From UBA6912 sp041611095 (GTDB lineage: Bacteria; Actinomycetota; Acidimicrobiia; Spongiisociales; UBA5794): DNA of 51,072 nt. Both the position numbers and the translations under genes were made by a program. The stretch spans positions 1-51,072 of the forward strand of contig JBFINP010000020.1 in the NCBI GenBank assembly GCA_041611095.1. The letters run 5' to 3'. Below the pieces are notes generated by a model. The model made no database searches, had not been told where the DNA came from, and saw only the letters and a program-made list of their open reading frames with translations. Within the stretch, counting starts at the first letter, position 1, and each line of letters starts with the position of its first letter. Positions 17,315 through 26,039 of the stretch are shown here, piece by piece.

Positions 17315-18580
17315 TCAGGCAGCGGTTTCGAGGAGCTCCCGCTCGTCGTCGAGCGTGGCCCCGGCGGGGTCCTCGGCTACGGAGGGCTCCTCGACGCTCG
17401 AGGAGCTGTCGGCGGCCGGCACGTCGTGGGAGGCCTCCAAGCGATTCGCCGGCAGCGATCCGCCACGCCTCGGCAGTTCGAACAGCTTCATGAGTGTCCA
17501 GGCGATCTGCTTGTCGAAGATGAACCCGGCCACCAACATCGCCACGCTGCCTGCGATCCAGATCGTCGTCGAGGAGCCGCCGTTGGTGAGCTCGAAGACC
17601 CAGGTGATGCCGGCCAGGACGAAGGTGCCGCCCACAGTGACGCCCAGGGCCACCTGACGGGGACTCGAGCGCTCCATGTCGTTGGCGAGGAGACCGGGAA
17701 GGAACAGCGGCGTGAGCGCCACCGACGCCAGGTTGGAGAATGCCTGGTCATGCCAGCCGAAGAAGCTCGTGGCCATGGCGAGACCGGACCACGAGATGAC
17801 CGCTCCCACGAGCAGCATCGTCGAGAACTTGCGGCGACCGAACAGGATGATGACCCGCCCGAGGACCTTGGTCACGAGGAACCACGTGACGAGGGCCGCA
17901 CCGAACAAGTAGGCGATCTGCCAGCCCGTGGCCGACAGCATGGCGAGGTACGCGGCACCGATGAAGCCACCGGTGCGCAGATTGTGGTTGGCGAGCAGCC
18001 CCCAGGAGGCGAGAGCGCCGATGATGACGGCGATCGGGACGAACTGCGGGTCGAACGCCAGGACGGCGAAGTCGACGAGCGGCCTCGTCGCCTGCACGGA
18101 GGGGACGAAGAGGAGAGCGACGAGGATCGGCACCGAGACGATGGTGCCCGTAGAGAGAACCGCCTTCACCGTCGGCTTGATGCCCTGGCGCCCCATGTCG
18201 TGGGCGATGAGCGCCGGGATCACGTAGCCGGCGCCGACGAAGAGCGGAACGTCCGACTCCCACAGCCACGGCGCCGAGGGGCTGATCTTCAGCATGACGG
18301 TCTGCAACACGATCGAGGTCAGGACCAGCACGGAGAATTTGGTGCGCCCGTAGAGCAGCACGTAGCGAGGGAGCAGCCGGTTGATCACCCAATACGAGGC
18401 GAGGGCGTTGACGAAGGTCGCCAGCAGCACGAGCGGATGGAGGATGAAGACTGCGATGTAGCCGGGCACCACGATGCTGCCCGTGGTGACGTGGCGCCGT
18501 TCGTAGAGGTACATCGACACCGCAACGCCGAGGATGAAGGCAAAGCGGACGGCCTCGATGCCGAACAGGTAGTCATGCAT
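17315..18580 (-). CDS. pgsC: PgsC/CapC-like polyglutamate biosynthesis membrane protein, duplicated
   Basis: 421 residues with about 12 hydrophobic segments, against about 150 in Bacillus PgsC. The extra length is an internal duplication: the first half has TTGSIVVPGYIAVFILHPL then RYVLLYGRTKFSVLVLTSI, the second has RTGGFIGAAYLAMLSATGW then RVIILFGRRKFSTMLLVGA. A hydrophilic acidic tail of about 50 residues follows. PgsC is the membrane partner of the PgsB amide ligase. The ATG overlaps the pgsB stop by one base (TGATG), so the two are surely co-translated. No PgsA or PgsE is visible. Confidence 0.8.
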   Translation of the reverse strand: MHDYLFGIEAVRFAFILGVAVSMYLYERRHVTTGSIVVPGYIAVFILHPLVLLATFVNALASYWVINRLLPRYVLLYGRTKFSVLVLTSIVLQTVMLKISPSAPWLWESDVPLFVGAGYVIPALIAHDMGRQGIKPTVKAVLSTGTIVSVPILVALLFVPSVQATRPLVDFAVLAFDPQFVPIAVIIGALASWGLLANHNLRTGGFIGAAYLAMLSATGWQIAYLFGAALVTWFLVTKVLGRVIILFGRRKFSTMLLVGAVISWSGLAMATSFFGWHDQAFSNLASVALTPLFLPGLLANDMERSSPRQVALGVTVGGTFVLAGITWVFELTNGGSSTTIWIAGSVAMLVAGFIFDKQIAWTLMKLFELPRRGGSLPANRLEASHDVPAADSSSSVEEPSVAEDPAGATLDDERELLETAA

Positions 18581-19854
18581 CAGGCAGCTGCCATCGCCGG
18601 TTCCAGGACTTCGATCTCGGTGCCGAGCTGCGACGGGGGCGGGGCCTCATCCTTCGACACACCCTCGAAGTACTCGAGCATCATCTCGGCCTGGTGGGTG
18701 TGGATGTTGACGAAGCCGACGACGAGGACGTGCTCCGTGGGCATGCGGTGGACCATACGGTCGATGATCTCGTCGACCGAGGGGTTGCGGTCCTCACCGA
18801 GGTTGATGATGTCCTCTGCTGCATAACCGTTGGCCACGAGCCGCTCGGTCACCATCCGCTCGTACGCCCCGAAGGTGACGAGCTTGTCGTACGACAGGTC
18901 GTTGACGGCAACGTCGGCGAACTGGATCGCCCGGCGTTCCCGGTCGGAGCGGTTGTTGAGGATCCCGACCGTCGTCGTCGTCTCCGTCTGGAACGGAACC
19001 AGGCGCTCCATGGCGGCGATCATCGATTCCCGGTCGTTGACGGCGAAGAGGTTGGCCCACGTGACCCGCTTCTCGCCGATCTGCAGTTCTTTCATCCGCA
19101 GCACACCGGGGTCGGGCGGTGCGTCCACCATGCCGCGCATGGCCACTTCGCGGTCGATGCCGAGCATCTCGGCGATCGTGAGGCCAATGGCGACGTTGTC
19201 CTCGAAGGCGATGTAGTCGAAGCGAGCGATGTCTTCCTTGGTCACGGCACCGGCGTCGGCGTAGACGACCTCGGTGCCGAGGCCGGCGGCGACCTCTTCG
19301 ATCACCACGGTGACCTCCGGGTTGCGCTCGGCGGTGATGAGGATCCCGTTGCGCGGGCAGGTCGAGAGCAACGAGCGGGCGATCTCGGGCAGCGTCTCGC
19401 CCATCACGTCCTGATGATCCTCGCGGACGTTGGTGAGCACGCCGATCGTGGAGCGCACCATGTGGCGCTCGCTGATGGCCTGATACGCCGGCTTGAGCGC
19501 CATGCACTCGATGACCAGAGCGTCGACTTCCTCGACGACGTACTCGTTGACCACCTCGAGCTGCTCGAGGATCGTCGCCGGGCCGGTGCGGCGGATCGGC
19601 TCGTCCTCGCCGACTCGGTTGATCACGGCGGCGGCGGTGCCCGTCGACTTGGCGATGGTGACGTACCCGGCCTCGCGCAGCATGCCGGCGATGATGCGGG
19701 TCACGGTCGACTTGCCGCGGATGCCGTTGACGTGGATGCGGTGGGCCAGTCCGTCGACGCGGTTCCAGTGCGACCGGGTCTCCCGGAACCACCGGTAGGT
19801 GTTGATGCTCATCACGCCGATGGCGCCGAGGACGAAGATGAGGACTGCGTTCAC
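18580..19854 (-). CDS. pgsB: PgsB/CapB-like amide ligase
   Basis: 424 residues from a GTG at 19854, with GGAG 7 nt upstream; an upstream ATG lacks family similarity. An N-terminal membrane anchor (about 3-16) precedes a Mur-ligase-type P-loop, HVNGIRGKSTVTR (residues 41-53), and the conserved STGTAAAVI and ALVIECMAL motifs of PgsB. The family activates the gamma-carboxyl of a growing glutamate chain as an acyl-phosphate and adds the next glutamate. The partial pathway here (B and a double C, without A) could make poly-gamma-glutamate or a different polyamide. Located upstream of pgsC in one operon. Confidence 0.88.
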   Translation of the reverse strand: MNAVLIFVLGAIGVMSINTYRWFRETRSHWNRVDGLAHRIHVNGIRGKSTVTRIIAGMLREAGYVTIAKSTGTAAAVINRVGEDEPIRRTGPATILEQLEVVNEYVVEEVDALVIECMALKPAYQAISERHMVRSTIGVLTNVREDHQDVMGETLPEIARSLLSTCPRNGILITAERNPEVTVVIEEVAAGLGTEVVYADAGAVTKEDIARFDYIAFEDNVAIGLTIAEMLGIDREVAMRGMVDAPPDPGVLRMKELQIGEKRVTWANLFAVNDRESMIAAMERLVPFQTETTTTVGILNNRSDRERRAIQFADVAVNDLSYDKLVTFGAYERMVTERLVANGYAAEDIINLGEDRNPSVDEIIDRMVHRMPTEHVLVVGFVNIHTHQAEMMLEYFEGVSKDEAPPPSQLGTEIEVLEPAMAAA

Positions 19855-19869
19855 GGCCGGACTCCCGTG

Positions 19870-19883
19870 TTGGAGCGTTCCAA
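19870..19883. promoter_or_regulatory. Inverted repeat upstream of pgsB, candidate operator
   Basis: TTGGAGCGTTCCAA: 5-bp arms around a GCGT centre, 16 bp upstream of the pgsB start codon. A second 14-bp inverted repeat with the same centre (TTTGTGCGTACAAA) lies at 20057-20070 in the same divergent region. Could be a regulator site; chance is not excluded. Confidence 0.25.
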
Positions 19884-20129
19884 ACCGCTCGTGACGCACA
19901 AGAGATCTACGGCTGCGGACATCGGAGTATTCCCCTACCTTGCGTTGGCTCGATCAGCGGCCCAGCGGATCGTGCCTTGGCCCTGTTTCACAAGTTAGAC
20001 ACCAGACCCTACGAATTCATACAGACTTGCGTACTTTTGGGCCTGGCGACCCACCGTTTGTGCGTACAAATGGCGGACGAACGCCATGGACTGCGTCGCC
20101 TGAGCTACCCGTATGGCACAATCCGAGGC

Positions 20130-20354
20130 GTGACCGACACCGTCACCGAGCCCACGATCGACCGGACCACGTCGGACGGGGACCACGACCGCTTCGCCCA
20201 CTACGTGCGCAGGGCGGACATCGTCCGCAGCAACGTCGAAGGGGTTCCGGTCCAGGCCCTCTGCGGTAAACGATGGATCCCCAACCGCGATCCGAGCGGT
20301 TACCCCGTCTGCCCGACCTGCAGAGAGATCAAGGCCAGGCTCTCGGGGAGCTGA
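20130..20354 (+). CDS. DUF3039 family protein
   Basis: 74 residues from a GTG at 20130. The core HDRFAHYVRRADIV ... VPVQALCGKRWIPNRDPSGYPVCPTCREI matches the small actinobacterial DUF3039 family; CGK and CPTC provide three cysteines that may bind a metal. Function is unknown; the family is almost universal in actinobacteria. The upstream ATG at 19977 would add 51 non-conserved, AT-richer residues and is rejected. CACAAT sits 7 nt before the GTG, consistent with a leaderless message. Confidence 0.88.
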   Translation: MTDTVTEPTIDRTTSDGDHDRFAHYVRRADIVRSNVEGVPVQALCGKRWIPNRDPSGYPVCPTCREIKARLSGS

Positions 20355-20399
20355 TCGCCGGCGTCTCAGGCGGCCAGGTCGTGTCGGTGGGAGGGGTTC

Positions 20400-20803
20400 C
20401 GGTCGGCCCGCTGCCTGCCCGCCCGCTTCGACATCTTCGGGATGTGGCTCGCCGCCGTGCCCATCGTCGTCGTCGGTGCTCCGCTCGGCACGGTCTTCGT
20501 GCACCTGCTCGGCGAGAGGAGGCTGACCGTCTTCGTGGCCGGCATGGCGGCCTCGAGGTCGTCTCGACGGCGATCTTCCTCGAGCTGCTGCGTACCGATC
20601 CTGCACTGTTCGCCACCGCCGTCGTGGCACTGGTGGGTGCGCTCGCGGGCGTCTCTGCGCTACACGCCAAGCGGTCGCTCATCCTCGGTGACGCCGCCAC
20701 GCGGGAGAGCCGGCCGGATGGCGCGATGAGCGGGGCGGGAGCGAGGGAGGTCGTCTCCCCCGCCCTCGCCGGCGGGGGAGACGACGCATCCACTGATGGC
20801 TAG
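20400..20803 (+). pseudogene. TauE/SafE-type permease remnant with frameshift
   Basis: Two overlapping frames together encode the C-terminal part of a sulfite-exporter-like (TauE/SafE) permease. Frame one gives RFDIFGMWLAAVPIVVVGAP and then LGTVFVHLLGERRLTVFVAGM; frame two continues with GLEVVSTAIFLELL and VVALVGALAGVSAL. The switch falls near 20544-20555 (ATGGCGGCCTCGAG) and would be repaired by one inserted G. The N-terminal half of the usual 250-residue protein is missing, and the remnant starts only about 45 bp after the DUF3039 stop. Most likely a decayed gene; a sequencing indel explains the frameshift but not the truncation. Confidence 0.55.
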
Positions 20804-22266
20804 GGCAGGAGGTTCTCCTGCACCTGCGGGTTGAGGTACGGGAACTTGACGGTCTTCGCCTTGGCCGAGTCGGTCAGGTTGAAGATGTCGAGGCCCCGTG
20901 GGATGTCGTTCGAGTAGATGAACCCGTTGTACCAGTACCCCGCCCAAGCGCTCGACCGCGTTGGGACCTGGGCGTCGTAGTACCCCACCTCGAAGGCGTT
21001 CCCTGGATCGGTGAAGTCGATGACGCTGATCCCTCCGCCGTACCACGACGAGGCCAGCACGTAGCGGTCGTTGCGTGGCAGCACGTTGAATAGGTGCGAG
21101 CTGCAGTACTCGCCCGGTTGGAGCCGCGGGATGAGGAACGAGCCAAGGGGGGTCTCGCCGCCCGACTGCAGCGCGGCCGTGTCGTAGAACCAGAGACGAC
21201 CGTTCAGCTGGCTCGCATCGAGGCAGCTGCCGAACACCGACTCGTCACCGAACACGACGATCTCGCCATCCCACGTGAACGTTGCGGAGTGCCAGATCTC
21301 GATGCTGTCGTTGTCGAACTCCTCGAGAATCACCGGATTGGCCGGATCGGAGATGTCCCACAGTTGCCCGACGCTGAGACACGCCGCTGCGGCGAGGCCC
21401 AGTTCGTAGAAGAACTGGACGTCGTGGCAACCGTCGGTCGCAGGGAGCCCCAGGGGCACCAGGTCGTCGAACGTTTGGCCGACCGGGATCGGCACCGTCT
21501 TCAGCACTGACGCCGCCGCCGGATCGGCGTACGGCACCTGGACGATCGAGATCTGCCCGTTGCCCGGGGTGCCCGGCGAGTTCGGATCGCTCGTATCGCC
21601 GCATGTGGGACCACCGCGCAGGGCGTAGGACAGGACATAGACCAGCAGCCGGTCGTTGGCGTCATCCGGGATGATGTTGTGGGTGTGCGAGCCACAGTCG
21701 GTGTAGACCGACTTGACGAATTGCGGATTCGACGGATCGCTCACGTCGAACACGCGCACGCCTTCCCAACCAGACGTGGGCCTCGGGACCGAGGGCAGCT
21801 GGGCGTCGCCGCAGTTGGGGCCTGCCATCACCGCATCGACCGACAAGATCAGCAGGTTGTTCCAGACGGCGACATCGTTCTGCGGGCCGGGACACGACAC
21901 GTCGGCCAGCAACTTCGGGTTTGCAGGCGACGAGATGTCGAACACGCGGAAACCGCCGTAGTTGCCGACGTAGGCCTTGTCACCCCAGAACGCGACATCG
22001 CTGTTCGTGAAACTCGTCTGGGGTCTGCTCGACATGATCTTCATGTTCTGGCTGCGATCGTCGGGGCCCTTCGACGACTTGATCTCACCGCCAAGCGTGG
22101 CCGCGATCGCCGCGGTCCCCTCGAGCGGCTGCCCGGCCAGGTCATAGCCGGGCGGGAGATCGCCGGGAAACGATTCCGGATCGTCGGCGGCTGCCGACGT
22201 GGCCCCCGCCATGACGAGCACGAACGATGTCACGATGATCAGCAATCTTGATACCGAGAATCTCAA
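20800..22266 (-). CDS. Secreted LVIVD-repeat beta-propeller protein
   Basis: 488 residues from a TTG at 22266, with GGGAG 11 nt upstream; this gives a clean signal peptide (SRLLIIVTSFVLVMAGATSAAA) that longer starts would bury. The body holds repeated blades of the type GFRVFDISSPANPKLLADV, GVRVFDVSDPSNPQFVKSV, GQLWDISDPANPVILEEF and GISVIDFTDPGNAFEVGYY, the LVIVD motif of surface beta-propellers. Eight or more cysteines could form disulfides. No anchor or sorting signal is seen at the C-terminus, so it is probably exported free. Substrate and role unknown. Convergent with the TauE remnant, sharing its last bases. Confidence 0.8.
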   Translation of the reverse strand: MRFSVSRLLIIVTSFVLVMAGATSAAADDPESFPGDLPPGYDLAGQPLEGTAAIAATLGGEIKSSKGPDDRSQNMKIMSSRPQTSFTNSDVAFWGDKAYVGNYGGFRVFDISSPANPKLLADVSCPGPQNDVAVWNNLLILSVDAVMAGPNCGDAQLPSVPRPTSGWEGVRVFDVSDPSNPQFVKSVYTDCGSHTHNIIPDDANDRLLVYVLSYALRGGPTCGDTSDPNSPGTPGNGQISIVQVPYADPAAASVLKTVPIPVGQTFDDLVPLGLPATDGCHDVQFFYELGLAAAACLSVGQLWDISDPANPVILEEFDNDSIEIWHSATFTWDGEIVVFGDESVFGSCLDASQLNGRLWFYDTAALQSGGETPLGSFLIPRLQPGEYCSSHLFNVLPRNDRYVLASSWYGGGISVIDFTDPGNAFEVGYYDAQVPTRSSAWAGYWYNGFIYSNDIPRGLDIFNLTDSAKAKTVKFPYLNPQVQENLLP

Positions 22267-22495
22267 TTCTCTGTTCTCCCTTCGCGCGGCCGGCAGAACC
22301 GCGCATCGAACGGCTTGCGCTACGGGTGAGGCGTGCCTGAACAAAGGCAGCAGGCACCCCCTTCTGATCACCCCCTTCGCCACTACGAACGATCCATGAC
22401 CAGCGCCACTGCCACCGCGCATCGAGGTGGTGGACGCAGCAGTCGATTCACACCCTATGCGACGGACCCGCCGCGTGCGTCGGATCTCGATCGGA

Positions 22496-22501
22496 TATGC
22501 T
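22496..22501 (+). promoter_or_regulatory. -10 box for leaderless thioesterase gene
   Basis: TATGCT ends exactly 7 nt before the ATG at 22509 and no ribosome-binding sequence is present, which favours that ATG over the in-frame one at 22497. Confidence 0.45.
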
Positions 22502-22508
22502 CGCCGCG

Positions 22509-23294
22509 ATGTCCGACGCCTACTTCACCACCCGGGATGGGCGCTGGTTCTCACCGACGGACCACACGCGAGGTCCGTGGGACGTCGATGCCTGCCATGC
22601 GGGACCGCCCACGGGATTGCTGATCCGTGCCATGGAGCGGCTCGTCCCAGAGCAACGGCTCGTCCGCATCGCCGTAGAGCTGATGCGCCCCATCCCCATG
22701 AGCGGCTTTGCTGTTCAGGCGGAGGTCCGGCGGCCCGGACGGTCGATGACACTCACCGAGGCCGAGCTATTCGACGAAGACCGCGTTCTTGCTCGCGCCT
22801 ACGGGCTCCACCACCGGCGCCTCGATCACTTCGAAGTCTCCACCGCGCCGTTCGACCAGCCCGACTTCGCAGCGGCAGTGCCGGGACCCTTCCCGGTTCG
22901 CGAGACGACCCATGGTCTCGACGGGTTCAACACCTCGGTCGATGTGCGATACGACCCGAGCGGCTCCCAGGGCGACGGCGGACCCACCATCATGTGGATG
23001 CGCACGACGGTGCCGATCCTCGCCGACGAGGAGCCCTCCGGCTACCAGCGCATCTGCCCGCTGGCGGACTCGGGCAACGGGATCAGCTACAACGCCTACC
23101 TGGACGAGGTGCTCTTCATCAACACCGATCTGCTGCTCTCGTTCGTGAGGGAGCCCCGCGGCGAGTGGTTCTGCAGCAGAGCGGTCTCGCACTGGCAGCC
23201 CGACGGCACCGGGCTCGCCGACGCCGAGCTCTTCGACGGCGACGGCCCGGTGGCCAGGGCGACCCAGAACCTCCTGCTGGAGCCGGCACGCTGA
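22509..23294 (+). CDS. Acyl-CoA thioesterase-like double hot-dog protein
   Basis: 261 residues. The layout is that of TesB-like actinobacterial thioesterases: a first hot-dog with GPWDVDACHAGPPTGLLIRAMERL and VELMRPIPMSGFAVQAEVRRPGRSMTLTEAELFD, and a second ending in YLDEVLFINTDLLLSFVREPRGEWFCSRAVSHW. Members hydrolyse fatty acyl-CoA thioesters; chain-length preference cannot be inferred. The gene stands alone, divergent from the LVIVD gene across about 240 bp in which no other gene is evident and convergent with the FtsX permease gene. Confidence 0.75.
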   Translation: MSDAYFTTRDGRWFSPTDHTRGPWDVDACHAGPPTGLLIRAMERLVPEQRLVRIAVELMRPIPMSGFAVQAEVRRPGRSMTLTEAELFDEDRVLARAYGLHHRRLDHFEVSTAPFDQPDFAAAVPGPFPVRETTHGLDGFNTSVDVRYDPSGSQGDGGPTIMWMRTTVPILADEEPSGYQRICPLADSGNGISYNAYLDEVLFINTDLLLSFVREPRGEWFCSRAVSHWQPDGTGLADAELFDGDGPVARATQNLLLEPAR

Positions 23295-23309
23295 TCTCGT
23301 TCTCGCAGG

Positions 23310-26039
23310 TCAGCCGATCCGGCGCGGCGGCACCGTCGGCGCAGATCTGACGGCGAGGGCGGTCAACCCGCCGACAACCAGCGGCATCCCGACGATGACG
23401 AGCACGAGCATTGCCCAAGGGATCACGAGGGTGCCCGCGTTCATCGACCCGAAGGGGCCGACGTCGACCCAGTCGTTCGAGGTCGAGACCTCGACGAGCA
23501 ACAGCCCCAGCGGTGTAGCCAAGACGCCAGCGACGAAGGTGAAGTAGACCGTTTGCGTGCCCAAGAACCGCCTACGGATCTTCGGTGCGGCGCCCACGGC
23601 GACCATCGTCCGCAGGTCATGATCCGACTCGGTGGCGGCGAGTGCCGTCACGAGCGCCAGAATGATGATGACCGCGAGCAGCGTGCCCCCGAACACGAGC
23701 GCCCCGATCTGAGTCCTCGTGAATCCCTCCGGCCAGACCGGCCGCGCCGCTGTGATCTCGCCCACCGTGAGGGCCTCCCGCTCGGTGAGCGGCTCATCGT
23801 TGACGAACAGGACAACGGTGCTCGACCTCCCGAGGTCAAGCGTCGCGGCCAGATCTTCATTCAGCAGCACCCGCGGAAACCCGCCGTATCGCATGACGCT
23901 GGCGGGCACCTCGACACCGTCGATCTCGTCGTCGCCAACGATGATCGAGACATCCCGGTCTTGGGTACCGAGCACGACGGCCTTCCCGTTCTCGAGGGCA
24001 TCGGTCGCCGCAGAAACGCCGAGGAGGTCGAGCAGCTCACGCGTGCCGATGGCCACGCTCATCTCCCCAGGACCGATTCCGGGACCGCGCACTTCATCCT
24101 CGGTACCGGCGAACCGTGCGTCGGTCCAGTCGTCGTAGGCAGTGAACTCGACGTGGCGTGCGTTCGGCAGCAGTTCCGCGACGGCGGCGATGTCCTCCGG
24201 CTGCACGTCGGTGGTCGGAGGCATGCTGTAGCCGGAGCCTCCAGCCACGAGCACGTGCCGCGGATCCTCGGGCAGACCGTGGATGGCATCGGTTGCCTGG
24301 GAGGTCGCGATCGCGATCCCGGCGACCACCGGAGCGATGAGCACCACCATGGTGGCGGCGATCGCGGTCGCCGCCCGGGTGCGCTGCCGAGCTGCGTCGC
24401 GAACGACGAGGCGGGTAATGGCCGGAAGTCGATCGGCGCGGTGACCCATCCAGGCGACCATGGGCCCCGCCACCAGCGCAAAGCCCCCGATCATCAAGGC
24501 CACGCCCAAGCCGGCCTGGTAGGCGCCCGATGGCCCGAACGCCGTGCGGGCAACGATGACGAGGAACGCCCCCAACCCGGTCATCGCCCCACCGAGCGGC
24601 ACCACCCAGCGCCGGGGAGAGGCCAGCGGCATGCGGCCTTCGAGCGCCGACGTGGTGGGCACCCGGGCCGCAGCGCGAGCCGGGATCCAGGCAGCCACGG
24701 TGGCAGCGACGATCCCGACGATGGCCGGTGCGATCAGCTCGGGAACTCCCAGTGGAATCCCCTCGATGTGACGATCGACGAAGCCCTGCACCTGGGTGCG
24801 TCCGAGGATCATGGCGAGTACAGCTGCGGTAGTGCCGATCCCGGCGCCGATCACCCCCGCGATGAGCCCCTCGCCGACGACGATCCAGCGGAGGTGCTGT
24901 CCGGTCGCCCCGTTCACGTCGAGCAGGCCCACCTCCCGCAGCCGACGTCTGATGCCTGTGGCATAGGCCGCACCTGCCACCAGCGCCACCTCGGCGAGGA
25001 GGAGCGCTGCCACGATTGTGCCCAGCACTGCGGGCGCTTGGAGTGCCCGGTCCGTAGCCGACTCGTAGCTGGCGAGTGATGCGGCACTGTTGGCAACCAT
25101 CTCGGGAAAGACGAGCGGGAACCCGTCGAGCAGCCGGAAGGCCTCGTCGTAGACGAGTTGCGCAGTCATCCCGTCGTCCGGCGGGAGCGTCGCTGCATAG
25201 GCGACCAGCTCTTCGATCATCTCGACAGACAGTGATGCGTAGAGGTCGTCGTCGATGACGGACAGCGCCGCCGGCTTGGGTGTGACGGCCGGACCGGGTC
25301 GGAAGCCCGCCCGGGCCCGTTCCCAGCGCTCGTACAGTGCCGACGAGAGCCCGTCCGGGTCCCGCGTGGCAACGAGCCAGGCCGCATCGCGGGCGCCGAA
25401 CTCGTGGGTGTCCACGCCCGATGCGGCGTAAACGGCGTCCATATCCGATGACGAGATGACGGCGGCGCGGCGATGCCGGTAGAGCGCATCGCGGATGGTG
25501 CCCACGATCGTGAAGCTCTCCGGGAGGTCCGATGTTGCCGAGGCGACGCCTTCGACGTCGAGCTGCACGCGATCGCCGATCGCCAGGTCACCAAGCTCGG
25601 CGACACCGTCCGACACTGCGATCTCCCCGGAAGCATTGGGCAGCCGCCCGGCGATCAGGCCGTACTTGCCCTGCGCCAGGGGTGCCGTCACCTCGAGATC
25701 GGTGAGCTCGACATAGCTCGTGGCGTCGGGAATGGCCGCGTAGGCGTTGCGATATCGCAGCATCTCGGCATCGGGAGCCACATCCGCGAGTTGCTCCTCC
25801 ACCCAGGTCGCGGACTCGGTTGTGGGCGCATACATCTGAACCAGCAGATCGCTCGCACCCAGCTGCTGAGTGACATACTCCTCCGGCGCGATCCGGCTCG
25901 CCGCAGCCAGCCCGGCGGTGATCTGCGCCGCCGCAACGGGGACGGCGATGAGACCGATGATCAGCGCGGTGCGTTTCCAGTTCCTCCGGGCGGTGCGGCG
26001 AGCGATGCGGCCTACAGCCGCAGCCTCGGAGAGCCTCAT
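23310..26039 (-). CDS. FtsX/MacB-type ABC exporter permease
   Basis: 909 residues. An N-terminal membrane helix (about 22-45) is followed by a large extracytoplasmic domain, then two FtsX-type membrane blocks with a second outer domain between them and three C-terminal helices ending near residue 900. This ten-helix double FtsX layout belongs to the LolCDE/MacB mechanotransmission class, which expels peptides, lipids or antibiotics from the outer membrane leaflet rather than importing them. Its ATG overlaps the stop of the ATPase gene (ATGA), and a PadR regulator precedes both. The substrate is unknown; a bacitracin/antibiotic-resistance or lipoprotein-release role is conceivable. Confidence 0.88.
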   Translation of the reverse strand: MRLSEAAAVGRIARRTARRNWKRTALIIGLIAVPVAAAQITAGLAAASRIAPEEYVTQQLGASDLLVQMYAPTTESATWVEEQLADVAPDAEMLRYRNAYAAIPDATSYVELTDLEVTAPLAQGKYGLIAGRLPNASGEIAVSDGVAELGDLAIGDRVQLDVEGVASATSDLPESFTIVGTIRDALYRHRRAAVISSSDMDAVYAASGVDTHEFGARDAAWLVATRDPDGLSSALYERWERARAGFRPGPAVTPKPAALSVIDDDLYASLSVEMIEELVAYAATLPPDDGMTAQLVYDEAFRLLDGFPLVFPEMVANSAASLASYESATDRALQAPAVLGTIVAALLLAEVALVAGAAYATGIRRRLREVGLLDVNGATGQHLRWIVVGEGLIAGVIGAGIGTTAAVLAMILGRTQVQGFVDRHIEGIPLGVPELIAPAIVGIVAATVAAWIPARAAARVPTTSALEGRMPLASPRRWVVPLGGAMTGLGAFLVIVARTAFGPSGAYQAGLGVALMIGGFALVAGPMVAWMGHRADRLPAITRLVVRDAARQRTRAATAIAATMVVLIAPVVAGIAIATSQATDAIHGLPEDPRHVLVAGGSGYSMPPTTDVQPEDIAAVAELLPNARHVEFTAYDDWTDARFAGTEDEVRGPGIGPGEMSVAIGTRELLDLLGVSAATDALENGKAVVLGTQDRDVSIIVGDDEIDGVEVPASVMRYGGFPRVLLNEDLAATLDLGRSSTVVLFVNDEPLTEREALTVGEITAARPVWPEGFTRTQIGALVFGGTLLAVIIILALVTALAATESDHDLRTMVAVGAAPKIRRRFLGTQTVYFTFVAGVLATPLGLLLVEVSTSNDWVDVGPFGSMNAGTLVIPWAMLVLVIVGMPLVVGGLTALAVRSAPTVPPRRIG

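Noticed and set aside
23553..25079. 508-codon plus-strand frame within the FtsX permease
   Set aside because: Antisense to a full-length ten-helix permease; no motif of its own.
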